Assembly (NCBI GenBank): GCA_964450715.1
Contig: CAYVFC010000003.1
Coordinates: 62,001-126,000 of the forward strand
DNA: 64,000 nt
Direction of reading: 5' to 3'
Source of the DNA: CAYVFC01 sp964450715
GTDB lineage: Bacteria; Myxococcota_A; Polyangia; Polyangiales; JAFGIB01
Shown: piece by piece, positions 27,184 through 36,270 of the stretch
How positions within the stretch are numbered: position 1 is the stretch's first letter
How the letters are laid out: each line of letters opens with the position of its first letter
Notes under the pieces: generated by a model
The model's input: the letters and a program-made list of their open reading frames with translations, nothing else
The model's database searches: none
What the model was told of the DNA's origin: nothing
Translations under genes and position numbers: made by a program

Positions 27184-29015
27184 CAGGCACCTCCCCGGTC
27201 TTCGTGGTTCTTGGCTTCGTCCTGCAGAGGGGGAGGACCGAGCAGCGGCGGCCGCTCCGAGCTCTTGCTCTTGCGCGACACCTCGATCTGGCGCAAGAGC
27301 AGCGAGGGGCTGACGGCGGATACCGGCACCGAGCCCGATTCGGCGCCGCAGTAGCCGTTGAAGATGCGGAAGTCGTTGTCGGCGGCGATGATTTCCGAGA
27401 GCGCGCTCAGCGGGGTGCCCTCCATGTCCACCCCCCGCACCAGCTGCTCGCGACCGTCCGGATAGACCCGGTAAACCATGACCGGATTGATCTTGAAACC
27501 CTGCGGCAGCACCCGGCCGGTCAGGGTGAAGCCGCCCTGGATGCGGTCGAAGCGCAAACCGTAGGGCTTGTTCTGCCGCCGCACCTCCCGCAGCAGCGCC
27601 TCGCGCAGCGCTTTCGGGGTAGTGGTCCGCGCCGGGTCCACCATCAGGTTGCCCTGCCGCGCCACCGCCGCGTATCCCGGTTGGCGCCTGCCGTGGCCGT
27701 TGGAGCGGTCGACGCCGCGAGCGGGTGCGCGCGACATGAGGAAGGTTTTCAGCACGCCCCTCTCCACCAGCAGCGCTTTCTGGGCGGGGATGCCCTGGTT
27801 GTCGAAGCGGTAGTGGCCGTTCAGGCTGGTCCCGTTCAGGCTGCGGATGCGGGGGTCGTCGTATAAATCGATGAAATCCGGCATGACCTTTTCCCCGAGC
27901 TTACGGGCGAAGGTCTGCCCCTCCTGCTCGTCCTTCTGTCGATGTCCCTCCAGCCGGTGCCCGGCGATCTCGTGGAAGAAGACGGCTGCCGCCTCGCCGG
28001 AGAGCAGCGCCGGCCCGCTGTAGGGCTCGGCCAGCGGCGCCTCGCGCAGCGCCAGCACCTGCGCGGCCAGCTCGGCGATGGCCTCGCGCACGGCGTCGTC
28101 GCCCGGCAATCCCTGCTCGCTTTCGGCGTCGTAGGACTCGAAGCGGTGGATCCACATACCGTCGTCGGCCCGGGCCGAGGCGCTGATGGCCAACCGCAGG
28201 TGCTTGCCCGCGGTCTGAATGCGCGACCCCTCGGAGCTGACCAGGTAGCGGGTGTGGTCGTGCGCCCAGACCTGCACGCCGCAAGAGAGGATACCTTCGT
28301 GCCGCTCGAACAGCGCCGACCATTCGCGCACGAGCTTTTCCCACCGCCTGAGGTCCAGGTCGATCTCGACCGGAGGCTCGATGAAGGAGGAGGGGCTCTC
28401 CCGCGTAAAGTCGTCCGAACGGTCCTCTTCCTCCACCTTGACCCGCTTGCCGGCCTTGACCTTGACCAGGCGTTCGGCCGCGGCCTTGTACTTGCGGTCC
28501 GTGGCCAGCCACACCACCTTCTTGATAGCCAGCGGGTCGTCGTCCAGGGGAAGCCGGACCGGTCCGCGGTCCAGCATCTCCGCCAGGCCCCCGTCGATGC
28601 CGCGAGCCTGATGGGTGTTGTCCAGCTCGTGGCTTCCCACCCTCAAATCCACGTCCAGCAGCCTGCCGCGCGACTGGCTGGAGGAGAGCAGCGCGCCGAA
28701 GGAGCCCGAGATCGAGAAGCCGTGCCCTTCGACCACCTCGTAGGCCAGGAAGTACGAGGTCGGATCGGCCGTCTTTCCCAGCGTTTCCATGCTGCGCCCG
28801 AGCTCCTCCTGCAGGATCGACAGCAGCGGCGCCGGCTGGGCCGGCTCGGCCTGACCCGCGTGCGCGATGACCAGCTGCTTTTCCGCCTCGGGAAGCGGCG
28901 CCGGCTCTGGCTCCGGTCCCCTGGGGACGCCGGCCGTACCGCCGCAAGCGGCGAGCGCGAAGGCGGTGGCCAAAAGCGTTGTGCCGATCCGCTCGGTAAA
29001 GATGTATGAGCGCAC
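27183..29015 (-). CDS. TldD-like metalloprotease, predicted lipoprotein
   Basis: The best start is the GTG at 29015, eight bases after GGGGAGG, giving VRSYIFTERIGTTLLATAFA and then a lipobox-like LAACGG; 610 residues. The TldD zinc motif is HEIAGH (His348, Glu349, His353) in AAVFFHEIAGHRLEGHRQ. The usual TldD C-terminal features follow (GHYRFDNQGIPAQKALLVER, NGHGRRQPGYAAVARQGNL, GGFTLTGRVLPQGFKINPVM). The family cleaves peptides and works as a TldD-TldE pair; the TldE-like gene overlaps it. Surface or periplasmic location is inferred from the signal. Confidence 0.82.
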   Translation of the reverse strand: MRSYIFTERIGTTLLATAFALAACGGTAGVPRGPEPEPAPLPEAEKQLVIAHAGQAEPAQPAPLLSILQEELGRSMETLGKTADPTSYFLAYEVVEGHGFSISGSFGALLSSSQSRGRLLDVDLRVGSHELDNTHQARGIDGGLAEMLDRGPVRLPLDDDPLAIKKVVWLATDRKYKAAAERLVKVKAGKRVKVEEEDRSDDFTRESPSSFIEPPVEIDLDLRRWEKLVREWSALFERHEGILSCGVQVWAHDHTRYLVSSEGSRIQTAGKHLRLAISASARADDGMWIHRFESYDAESEQGLPGDDAVREAIAELAAQVLALREAPLAEPYSGPALLSGEAAAVFFHEIAGHRLEGHRQKDEQEGQTFARKLGEKVMPDFIDLYDDPRIRSLNGTSLNGHYRFDNQGIPAQKALLVERGVLKTFLMSRAPARGVDRSNGHGRRQPGYAAVARQGNLMVDPARTTTPKALREALLREVRRQNKPYGLRFDRIQGGFTLTGRVLPQGFKINPVMVYRVYPDGREQLVRGVDMEGTPLSALSEIIAADNDFRIFNGYCGAESGSVPVSAVSPSLLLRQIEVSRKSKSSERPPLLGPPPLQDEAKNHEDRGGA

Positions 29016-29076
29016 GTTGTTGTCCTCCCCTCTCGATCGAGATATTGCTTTATGCTGCTTCGGGGCACGAACGAAC

Positions 29077-30747
29077 ATGATAAACCGAAAAAGCCGACGA
29101 CTTCTCGTTTTCGCCCTGCTGGCCTCAATTTGCTCTTCGAGCGCTTGCGGCAAGGACCAGCCAACCGCTGCCGAGAAAAGCGCTGCCGAGCAGGGGCCGG
29201 CCAAAGCTTCTCCGGCCAAACCCGCCGCGTCGGCTGCGGAGAGCAAGCCGGCCGCGGCCGGACCGAAAGCGCCGCCGAGAGCGCCGACCGAGCCGGCCGC
29301 CGAGCCCGCGGCGTCCGCCCTTGCCGACGGGCAGGTCGCCCAGCCCGCGCCCTCTGCTACTGCCGCCGCGCAGGTCGCGCTCGCCGACGGGCAGGTCGCG
29401 CCGCCGCCGCCTCTGCTCAGCGAGGCCGCGGCGCGGCTGTTGCTGGACGGATGGCTTCAGGCGCGCAACGGGCGCCGGTTCGAGGCGTATGCCGAGTTGT
29501 ACGCGGAAAAGATGGCGGGCGTCGTTTACAAGGGACCGCAGGTCCGGGTCAGCGACCGCGAGTCATGGCTGAAGGAGCGGCGGCGCGCATTCCGGCGGCG
29601 CGTGCGGCTGAGCACGGAAAACGAGGTGATACGGATCGCGGGCGGCGCGGTGGTCATCTGGTTCGATCAAAGCACCTCGTCCCGCAGCCGCGAGCTGTCG
29701 GGGCCCCGGCGGTTGCTCGCCGTGCCCGAGGGCGGGACGCTGCGCATCGTCAACGAGTCGGTCCTGCCCGCTAAGGACCCGCCTGCCGAAGAACACGCGA
29801 TCGCTCCCGCGCGCTTCATGTTCGCCATACAGCTCGACCGCACCTATCTCGTGCTGTCGCCGCACCAGGGCGAACGAGATGTTTCGGGCGATCCGCGCCT
29901 GCTCGGCCGTGGAGAGCTCTTCGCGGCCGCAAAACCGGTCGAGAACAGCTCGCTGTCCGGGCCGCTGCGGGCGCTGCCCGGCAAGCAGGTACAGCTGTAC
30001 ACCGACGGCGGAGTGGCTTGCAGCGGCAAGCTGGGCGAACCCATGCTCGTGCGCAGGATCGTCCCGCATTCGCGCATGCGAGCCTTTTGGGAGGGGAAAG
30101 CGGACGGCAGCCAGGGCGAGCGCCCTTCCGACGATGCCGTGGCCCGCGACGTGTGGGAGCTCGGCCGGGAAAAGACCCTGCTGGTGGCGCCGGTGAGCCG
30201 AGGCCTGCAGAGCTGCGAGCGGGCGGTCTGGGGCCGGGTAGTAGCCGAGCAGAGGAGCCCGGAAATCTTCCTGGGGACGGTCGCGGACTGGAAGGTGATG
30301 AAGAAGGTCGCGGACAGGGTGCGGCCGGTAAGCGCCTACCGCTCGCTTTCCGCGAACTTGAAAGAGGCGGACCGCGGCAAGCGTCTGGTCGGGGTGCGGT
30401 CCGCGGGCGATTCCGGGCCGGACATCCGGGTCTGGAGCTCGAACGACATCCGGCTTCACAGCATCAGCGCGGCCGTTGGCGGCGATTGCGGCGGTTCGAC
30501 CAGCGCACCCTGGGTGCTCTACCAGGTGATGGGGAAAACCTGGCTGATGCTGACCGAGGGGCGCCGGCAGGTGGACGTCCGACCCGTGGCCGTGGCGGAT
30601 GTCGACAGCGACAAGCGTATCGAAGTGCTGGCCGCGCCGCGGCTCTACCACACGGGCGAGGCGGCGAATCTCTGGCGGCAAACCGCCGAGCTGGTTTTCG
30701 AGCCGGTCTGTAACATCGAGGCCGTCTACCTCGACGACGGTTGCTGA
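29077..30747 (+). CDS. Lipoprotein with Ala/Pro-rich linker and NTF2/SnoaL-like domain
   Basis: 556 residues starting MINRKSRRLLVFALLASICS with Cys after SSA (lipobox-like). About 80 residues of Ala/Pro/Lys low-complexity sequence follow, including the duplicated segment ALADGQVA. Residues about 115-225 (RLLLDGWLQARNGRRFEAYA, then ELYAEKMAG, DRESWLKERRRAF) resemble nuclear-transport-factor-2-like domains of lipoproteins in this phylum. The remaining 300 residues are not recognised. Divergent from the TldD-like gene with 61 bases between. Function unknown. Confidence 0.65.
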   Translation: MINRKSRRLLVFALLASICSSSACGKDQPTAAEKSAAEQGPAKASPAKPAASAAESKPAAAGPKAPPRAPTEPAAEPAASALADGQVAQPAPSATAAAQVALADGQVAPPPPLLSEAAARLLLDGWLQARNGRRFEAYAELYAEKMAGVVYKGPQVRVSDRESWLKERRRAFRRRVRLSTENEVIRIAGGAVVIWFDQSTSSRSRELSGPRRLLAVPEGGTLRIVNESVLPAKDPPAEEHAIAPARFMFAIQLDRTYLVLSPHQGERDVSGDPRLLGRGELFAAAKPVENSSLSGPLRALPGKQVQLYTDGGVACSGKLGEPMLVRRIVPHSRMRAFWEGKADGSQGERPSDDAVARDVWELGREKTLLVAPVSRGLQSCERAVWGRVVAEQRSPEIFLGTVADWKVMKKVADRVRPVSAYRSLSANLKEADRGKRLVGVRSAGDSGPDIRVWSSNDIRLHSISAAVGGDCGGSTSAPWVLYQVMGKTWLMLTEGRRQVDVRPVAVADVDSDKRIEVLAAPRLYHTGEAANLWRQTAELVFEPVCNIEAVYLDDGC

Positions 30748-30778
30748 GGTTGGTAATACATTACACAAAGGGGTCGTC

Positions 30779-31687
30779 ATGGAGATCTTGCGTACACACG
30801 AGCAACGGTTCGCGAACCTGCCCGGTTACGGGTTCGCGGCTCACTACCTGCAAGCCGACGATGACGAAGGCGGAACCCTTCGCATCCACTACTTGGACGA
30901 GGGGCCGCCCGGCGGGCAGGTGGTGCTCTGCCTGCACGGCGAGCCTTCCTGGTCCTATTTGTACCGCAAGATGATCCCGGTATTCGTCGCCGCCGGACAC
31001 CGCGTGGTGGCGCCCGATCTGGTAGGCTTCGGCAGGTCGGACAAGCCCACCCGGCGCGCGGATCACACCTATGCGCGTCACGTGAAGTGGATGAAGGCCG
31101 TGCTGGACGGGCTCGATTTGCAGGGCGTCACCCTGGTCTGCCAGGACTGGGGGGGGCTGATCGGCCTGCGGCTGGCGGCGGAGAATCCGCAGCGCTTCGC
31201 CCGCATCGCCGCGGCCAACACGGGTCTGCCTACCGGCGACCAGAACCTGGGCGAGGCCTTCATGCAGTGGCGCAAGTTCAGCCAGGAAGTTCCCGAGTTC
31301 CCGGTGGGGGTGATCATCAATGGCGCCACTGTGACCGAGCTCTCCCCCGAGGTGATCGCCGCCTATGACGCGCCCTTTCCCGACGAGAGCTACAAGGAGG
31401 GCGCGCGGGCCATGCCGGCCCTGGTCCCCATCTCCCCGGACGACCCGGCCAGCCAGGCCAACCGCCGGGCCTGGGAGGTGCTGCGCAAGTGGGACAAGCC
31501 CTTTCTCACCGCCTTCAGCGACTCGGACCCCATCACCGGTGGCGCCGATCTCTGGTTTCAAGCGGAGATACCGGGTACAAAAGGGCAGCCGCACACCACT
31601 ATAAAAGACGGGGGCCACTTTCTGCAGGAGGATCAGGGCGAGGACTTTGCCCGGGTCGTGGTCGATTTCATGGCCCGGACGCCGTAG
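30779..31687 (+). CDS. Haloalkane-dehalogenase-like alpha/beta hydrolase (HLD-I type)
   Basis: 302 residues. Motifs are HGEPSWSYLYRKMIP (oxyanion side), nucleophile Asp123 in CQDWGG with the adjacent halide-binding Trp124, probable acid Asp250 in SDSDPITG, and His280 in GGHFLQED. This combination is that of haloalkane dehalogenases, which release halide from alkyl halides, rather than Ser esterases or epoxide hydrolases. The start is the ATG at 30779; no strong ribosome binding site. It sits 31 bases after the lipoprotein gene, without an obvious functional link. Confidence 0.85.
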   Translation: MEILRTHEQRFANLPGYGFAAHYLQADDDEGGTLRIHYLDEGPPGGQVVLCLHGEPSWSYLYRKMIPVFVAAGHRVVAPDLVGFGRSDKPTRRADHTYARHVKWMKAVLDGLDLQGVTLVCQDWGGLIGLRLAAENPQRFARIAAANTGLPTGDQNLGEAFMQWRKFSQEVPEFPVGVIINGATVTELSPEVIAAYDAPFPDESYKEGARAMPALVPISPDDPASQANRRAWEVLRKWDKPFLTAFSDSDPITGGADLWFQAEIPGTKGQPHTTIKDGGHFLQEDQGEDFARVVVDFMARTP

Positions 31688-31699
31688 GCCGGGCGGCCG

Positions 31700-33631
31700 A
31701 TGGGTTCCGGGTACCAGATCAAGGTCTTGATGATCGACCCGTCGCGGTTCAACTGCCTGCTGATCGAAAAGCGGCTGGCAGGGGAGCCGGCGCTCAGCTT
31801 TCGCTACGCCACTCGGCTGGAGACAGCGCTGCGCTTGGCCGACGAGTATCTACCCACCGTGGTGCTCTTCTCGCTCGATAGCGGCGAGCCGTCCGCGCTC
31901 TCGCTGCTGGGCGCCCTGTCCGAGCACCCCTCCACCAGCGAGGTGCCGGTGATCGCGCTCGGTGGGGCCGAGGACGCGGAGCTGGAGAAGCGCGCGACCG
32001 GGGCGGGGGCCAGCGGTTTCTGCCCTCTCTCCGGGGACCCGGCCCTGCTGGTCGAGCGCATCCGTTACCATTCCGGGCGCTACCTGGAGAAGCTGCGCGG
32101 CCAGCTTCCCCGTAAGAACGAGGCCGAGGCCGAGGCCGAGCCCGAGCCGGCCCGCGTGCTGATGATCGACGACTCGCGGACCGTCTGCATGGGCGTGGAG
32201 AAGCTGCTGCGCAACGAGCCCGGGACCGTTTTTGAATACTGTATCGATCCGAACCAGGGATTGCAGCGGGCGCGCGTTTTCGCTCCGACCGTGATTCTGC
32301 TCGACTTGGAGATGCCGGGGGTCGACGGCTTCGATCTGTTGCCGCAGCTGCGCGAAGATCCGGCGACCCGGGAGGTTCCGGTCATCGTCCTGTCCGGGAT
32401 CACCGATCCCGCGGTCAAGGCCAGGGTCTTCGGCCTGGGGGCCAACGACTACGCCGAGAAGAACATGGACCGGGTCGAGCTGGTCAGCCGCATCGGCTAC
32501 CACACCCGGGGCTTTTTGAATGCGCGCAAGCTCGACCGTTCCATCACCGAGCTGCTGGAGGCGCGCAAGCGGCTGGAGATCCAGCGCGATTTCATCCGCA
32601 AGACCTTCGGGCGCTACCTGTCGGACGAGATCGTCGACAGCATCCTGGAGAGGCCCGAGGGGCTTCGGCTGGGCGGCGAGCAGCGAGTGATCTCCATCAT
32701 GATGGCCGATCTGCGCGGCTTTACCTCGGTCAGCGAAAGGCTGCCCCCGGAAAAGGTGCTTTCGGTCATCAACAACTTCCTGCGGGTGATGACCGAGGTG
32801 CTGACCCGGCACCAGGCCACCATCGACGAGTTCATCGGGGACGCGATATTGGCCATGTTCGGCGCGCCGGTGCAGCGGGCAGACGATGCCGAGCGGGCTG
32901 TGGCCTGCGCGGTGGAGATGCAGCTCGCCATGCAGCGGGTGAACGAGATCAATCGCGAGCTCGGCTTTCCGGAGACGGCCATGGGCATCGGCATCCACAC
33001 CGGCGAGGTGGTAGTGGGCAACATCGGCTCGGAGCGCCGCGCCAAGTACGGGATCGTGGGGCAGAACGTCAACCTGACTTCGCGCATCGAGTCCTATACC
33101 GTGGGGGGGCAGATCCTGATTTCGGACAGTACCCTCCGGGCCTGCGGCGGGATTCTGCGCATCGACGGCCAGCAGCAGGTCATCGCCAAGGGGGTGGAGC
33201 AGCCGCTGACCGTATACGAGGTCGGCGGCATCGGGGGCGCATACAGCGTGTATCTCCCCGAAAAGCGCTTCAGCATCTTTCCTGATTTGGTCAAGCCGCC
33301 CGTAGTTCGACTCTCGGTCTTGAAGGGCAAGCACGCGGGGCGCCGTTACTACCGGGGGGCGGTGGTCGGGCTCTCCGAAAGCGGCGCTATCATCCGCACC
33401 GACGCCCCGGTCGAGCCCTTGCAGAACCTGAAGATCACGCTGGTCGGGGAGAACGACCAGACCGTCACCGATCAGCTCTACGGCAAGGTGCAGCAGCAGG
33501 TGTCGGAGGCACCGAGGGCCTTCAAGGTCCGCTTCACCTCGATTCCGGACGAGGCGCGCGCCTATCTGGACACGCTCCCGCGAAGAAGAACCGCGGAGGG
33601 GGACGCCGCGGAGGGGGACGTTGTTGAGTAA
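31700..33631 (+). CDS. REC-REC-class III nucleotide cyclase-PilZ signalling protein
   Basis: 643 residues. A first receiver-like domain (about 8-125) has Ser58 in place of the phospho-acceptor Asp. A second (about 152-265) is intact, with Asp202 in VILLDLEMPG. A helical linker leads to a class III cyclase domain (about 310-500) with metal Asp in ADLRGFTS and GDAILAMFGAP. The substrate-determining positions read Glu377 and Gly451 instead of the Lys plus Asp/Thr of adenylate cyclases. A C-terminal PilZ-like domain (about 535-635) has RRYYR and GLSESG. It would therefore join phosphorelay, cyclic nucleotide synthesis and c-di-GMP sensing. The last codons and stop come from the repeat that flanks the adjacent transposase. 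Confidence 0.87.
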   Translation: MGSGYQIKVLMIDPSRFNCLLIEKRLAGEPALSFRYATRLETALRLADEYLPTVVLFSLDSGEPSALSLLGALSEHPSTSEVPVIALGGAEDAELEKRATGAGASGFCPLSGDPALLVERIRYHSGRYLEKLRGQLPRKNEAEAEAEPEPARVLMIDDSRTVCMGVEKLLRNEPGTVFEYCIDPNQGLQRARVFAPTVILLDLEMPGVDGFDLLPQLREDPATREVPVIVLSGITDPAVKARVFGLGANDYAEKNMDRVELVSRIGYHTRGFLNARKLDRSITELLEARKRLEIQRDFIRKTFGRYLSDEIVDSILERPEGLRLGGEQRVISIMMADLRGFTSVSERLPPEKVLSVINNFLRVMTEVLTRHQATIDEFIGDAILAMFGAPVQRADDAERAVACAVEMQLAMQRVNEINRELGFPETAMGIGIHTGEVVVGNIGSERRAKYGIVGQNVNLTSRIESYTVGGQILISDSTLRACGGILRIDGQQQVIAKGVEQPLTVYEVGGIGGAYSVYLPEKRFSIFPDLVKPPVVRLSVLKGKHAGRRYYRGAVVGLSESGAIIRTDAPVEPLQNLKITLVGENDQTVTDQLYGKVQQQVSEAPRAFKVRFTSIPDEARAYLDTLPRRRTAEGDAAEGDVVE

Positions 33632-33640
33632 TTAAGTAAT
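33613..33640 (+). repeat. RAYT-associated repeat, left copy
   Basis: 28 bases beginning GGGGGACGTTGTTGAGTAAT and ending TAAGTAAT. It overlaps the 3' end of the cyclase gene, encoding its last residues and TGA stop. Inverted copies with one difference are at 34726-34753 and 34799-34826. Confidence 0.85.
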
Positions 33641-33674
33641 TGACTTCGTTCTGGCGCTTGAGGAGAGTGAGCAT

Positions 33675-34676
33675 ATGCCAAGAGGGCCCCGGCTAGACGC
33701 AGAAGACGCGCTGCATCACGTGATGGCACGCGGGATCGAGAAACGGGATCTGTTCCGCAACGACGCGGACAGGACCGATTTTATCTCGCGTATCGAAGTC
33801 CTGGTGCCGGAAACCGGGACGGCGGTATACGCTTGGAGCCTGATGCCCAACCATTTTCACCTGCTCCTCCGCTCCGGATGGGCGGGGCTTTCCGCTTTCA
33901 TGCGACGCCTACAGACCGGCTATGCGGTAGCATTCAACCGCCGTCACCGGCGCACCGGTCACGTATTCGAGAACCGCTTCAAGTCGATCCTGATACAGGA
34001 GGACGCTTACCTGTTGGAGCTGGTTCGCTATATCCACCTGAATCCGCTCCGGGCCAACTTGGTTCGCGATATGCGCGGGCTCGACGGCTATCCCTGGTCG
34101 GGGCACGTGGTGCTGCTGGGACGGCGTGACGCGGAGTGGCAGTCGGTAAACCCGGTGCTGCAACAGTTCGGGCGAACGACGACGCAGGCGGTCAGGGCTT
34201 ACCGGCAGTTCGTGTCCGACGGGGTAGCGATGGGTCGCCGGCCGGAACTGGCGAGCGGTAGAATCGCGAGCGGTAGCGAAGGTCGACGAAAGCAATCCTC
34301 GACGCGATTGTTTAGGGATCGAAGGCACACGGACGACCGGGTGCTCGGAAGCGAGGCATTCGCCACCGATGTCGTCAAGCAAGCGAGGAGACGGCTCGAT
34401 TTCGTACTGGACGGGAACGGGATCGAATCGGCGCTCGAAGGATTGCTGGACGAGGTTTGTCGGGAGCTGGAGGTGAGCGCGGAAGAGGTTCGCGGCGAGG
34501 GACGCAAGCGGGCCGTGGCACAAGCGCGAGAGATGATCGCGGACGAGGCCGTACGGGAGTTACGAGTGCCGTCGATCGCGGTAGCGCGCTTTCTCCGCGT
34601 TAGTCCGTCTGCGGTCAGCCAGATGGCCACGCGGACAAGAAATCGGGCCGCGAGGGCTAAGAAGCTACGAAGGTAG
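33675..34676 (+). mobile_element. REP-associated tyrosine transposase (RAYT, Y1_Tnp) with C-terminal DnaA-like HTH domain
   Basis: 333 residues. The N-terminal half is a Y1 transposase of the IS200/REP type: MPRGPRLDAEDALHHVMARG, the HUH-like metal motif in WSLMPNHFHLLLRSG, the catalytic-helix region LQTGYAVAFNRRHRRTGHVF, and LVRYIHLNPLRANLV. The C-terminal part (about 255-325) contains ELEVSAEEVRGEGRKRAVAQ followed by PSIAVARFLRVSPSAVSQMA, resembling the DnaA C-terminal DNA-binding domain. Inverted copies of a 28-bp repeat flank the gene, as expected for RAYTs. It interrupts a signalling locus. The frame is intact. Confidence 0.88.
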
Positions 34677-34725
34677 TCCGTTGGCGAGCCGAGCGAGCCG
34701 CTGTACTGACGAGGCCGCGCTCCAG

Positions 34726-34826
34726 ATTACTTAATTACTAAACAACGTCCCCCTTGACGTCGTCCCCCTTGACGTCCCCCTTGACCTTGACGGCACTGAT
34801 TACTTAATTACTAAACAACGTCCCCC
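34726..34826 (-). repeat. RAYT-associated repeats, right side: two 28-bp copies and CTTGAC-spaced units
   Basis: Copies at 34726-34753 and 34799-34826 begin ATTACTTAATTACTAAACAA and end CGTCCCCC, inverted relative to 33613-33640. Between them are short iterations of GTCCCCCTTGAC. The second copy ends about 30 bases before the start assigned to the next gene, so the element may separate it from its original promoter. Confidence 0.85.
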
Positions 34827-34854
34827 TTGATCACGGCAGCGGCGATGGGTCACA

Positions 34855-36270
34855 ATGAAGGTTCTCAGCCGCTGTGTCAGCGGAGCGCATATCTTGGTCG
34901 AGCAGAGTTCTCGCAAGAGGAGCCCCTCCGGAAGCGCCGCCCGGGCCCGTACCCGGCGGTCGTCGTTGCAGCCGAACCGCGAGCGACAACCACGCCACCC
35001 GGTGCTGCTGGTGGAGGATTCGGCCGTGGTGGCCAGGGTGGTGAGCCGCAAGCTGCGCTCGGAGCTCGGGCGCGAGGTGATCGAGGCGCGCTCGTTGGGC
35101 GAGACGCTACAGTTGCTGGAACAGAAACCGGATCTGCTGGCCGCGGTGGTCGACCTGGCGCTGCCCGACGCGCCCGACGGCGAGATCGTCGATCTGACCG
35201 TGGGCGCCGGGGTGCCCACCGTGGTGATGACCGGTTCCGGGGACGAGACCACCCGCGAGCGGATCCTGGCCAAGAATATCGTGGATTATTACTTCAAGGG
35301 CGATCAGAGCCTGGATGCCCTGGCCGACACCGTTCGCCGCCTGGAGGTGAATCCCGACATCAAGGTGCTGGTGGTCGATGACTCTGCGGTCTCGCGCGGC
35401 TTGATATCGCGGCTGCTCGGCATTCACCGCTTTCAGGTGGTGGAAGCGACCGACGGCGGACAGGCGCTCGGGCTGCTGGAAGAACACCCCGACGTCTCCC
35501 TGATCATCACCGACTTCGAGATGCCGAACATGAACGGCATCGAGCTGGTGGGCAACGTGCGCACAGGTAAGGGAGCGGACGAGCTTTCTATCATCGGCGT
35601 ATCCTCGATGGGTTCGAGCGCGCTGACCGCCCGCTTCCTCAAGTTCGGCGCTGACGACTTCTTAACCAAGCCCTTCGAGAAGGAGGAGTTTTACTGCCGC
35701 GTCTACCGCAGCGTGAAGAATCTGGAGCAGATCCGGGCGATCAAGCGGGCGGCTTATACCGACCAGCTGACCGCCCTGCACAACCGTCTCTTCTTCTTCC
35801 AGAAGGCGCCGCCGCTGTACGATACGGCGGGCCAGCACGGCACTCCGCTGGCGGTGGCCATGCTGGATATCGATTTCTTTAAAAAGATCAACGACACGTA
35901 CGGACACGCCGCCGGTGACGCGGCCCTGCAGCAGGTGGCGGAGCTACTGCGCTCGCACCGAGTCGATCCCATGATCCTGGCCCGTTTCGGCGGCGAGGAG
36001 TTCTGCCTCTTTGCACCCGGGTTGAGCGCAGAGCGGGCGGCCGGGCTCTTCGAGAGGATACGCGGCGCGATCGAGGCCCACTCGGTCGAGTTCGAGGGTA
36101 CGGTCATACCCGTCACCATGAGCATCGGCGTGGCCCTGGATCGCGCCTCCTCGCTGGATACCATGATCAATCGAGCCGACGGATTCCTCTACCAGGCCAA
36201 GGAATCGGGACGCAACCGGGTGGTGGTCGAGGGACATGAGCTCGACAGAGAGGCGGAACCGCTTCCGTGA
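34855..36270 (+). CDS. REC-REC-GGDEF diguanylate cyclase
   Basis: Makes c-di-GMP. 471 residues: a first receiver (about 49-150; LLVEDSAVVARVVSRKL, AAVVDLALPDAPDGEIVDL), a second receiver (about 165-285; VLVVDDSAVSRGLI, LIITDFEMPNMNGIELVGN, DDFLTKPF) and a GGDEF domain (about 300-460) with active-site FGGEEF. No RxxD inhibitory site is present at the usual place. The first 48 residues are basic and low-complexity; no ribosome binding site precedes the ATG, so the true start is uncertain. Its stop overlaps cheA by 4 bases. This places a c-di-GMP output in the chemosensory operon, as WspR is in Wsp systems. Confidence 0.88.
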   Translation: MKVLSRCVSGAHILVEQSSRKRSPSGSAARARTRRSSLQPNRERQPRHPVLLVEDSAVVARVVSRKLRSELGREVIEARSLGETLQLLEQKPDLLAAVVDLALPDAPDGEIVDLTVGAGVPTVVMTGSGDETTRERILAKNIVDYYFKGDQSLDALADTVRRLEVNPDIKVLVVDDSAVSRGLISRLLGIHRFQVVEATDGGQALGLLEEHPDVSLIITDFEMPNMNGIELVGNVRTGKGADELSIIGVSSMGSSALTARFLKFGADDFLTKPFEKEEFYCRVYRSVKNLEQIRAIKRAAYTDQLTALHNRLFFFQKAPPLYDTAGQHGTPLAVAMLDIDFFKKINDTYGHAAGDAALQQVAELLRSHRVDPMILARFGGEEFCLFAPGLSAERAAGLFERIRGAIEAHSVEFEGTVIPVTMSIGVALDRASSLDTMINRADGFLYQAKESGRNRVVVEGHELDREAEPLP

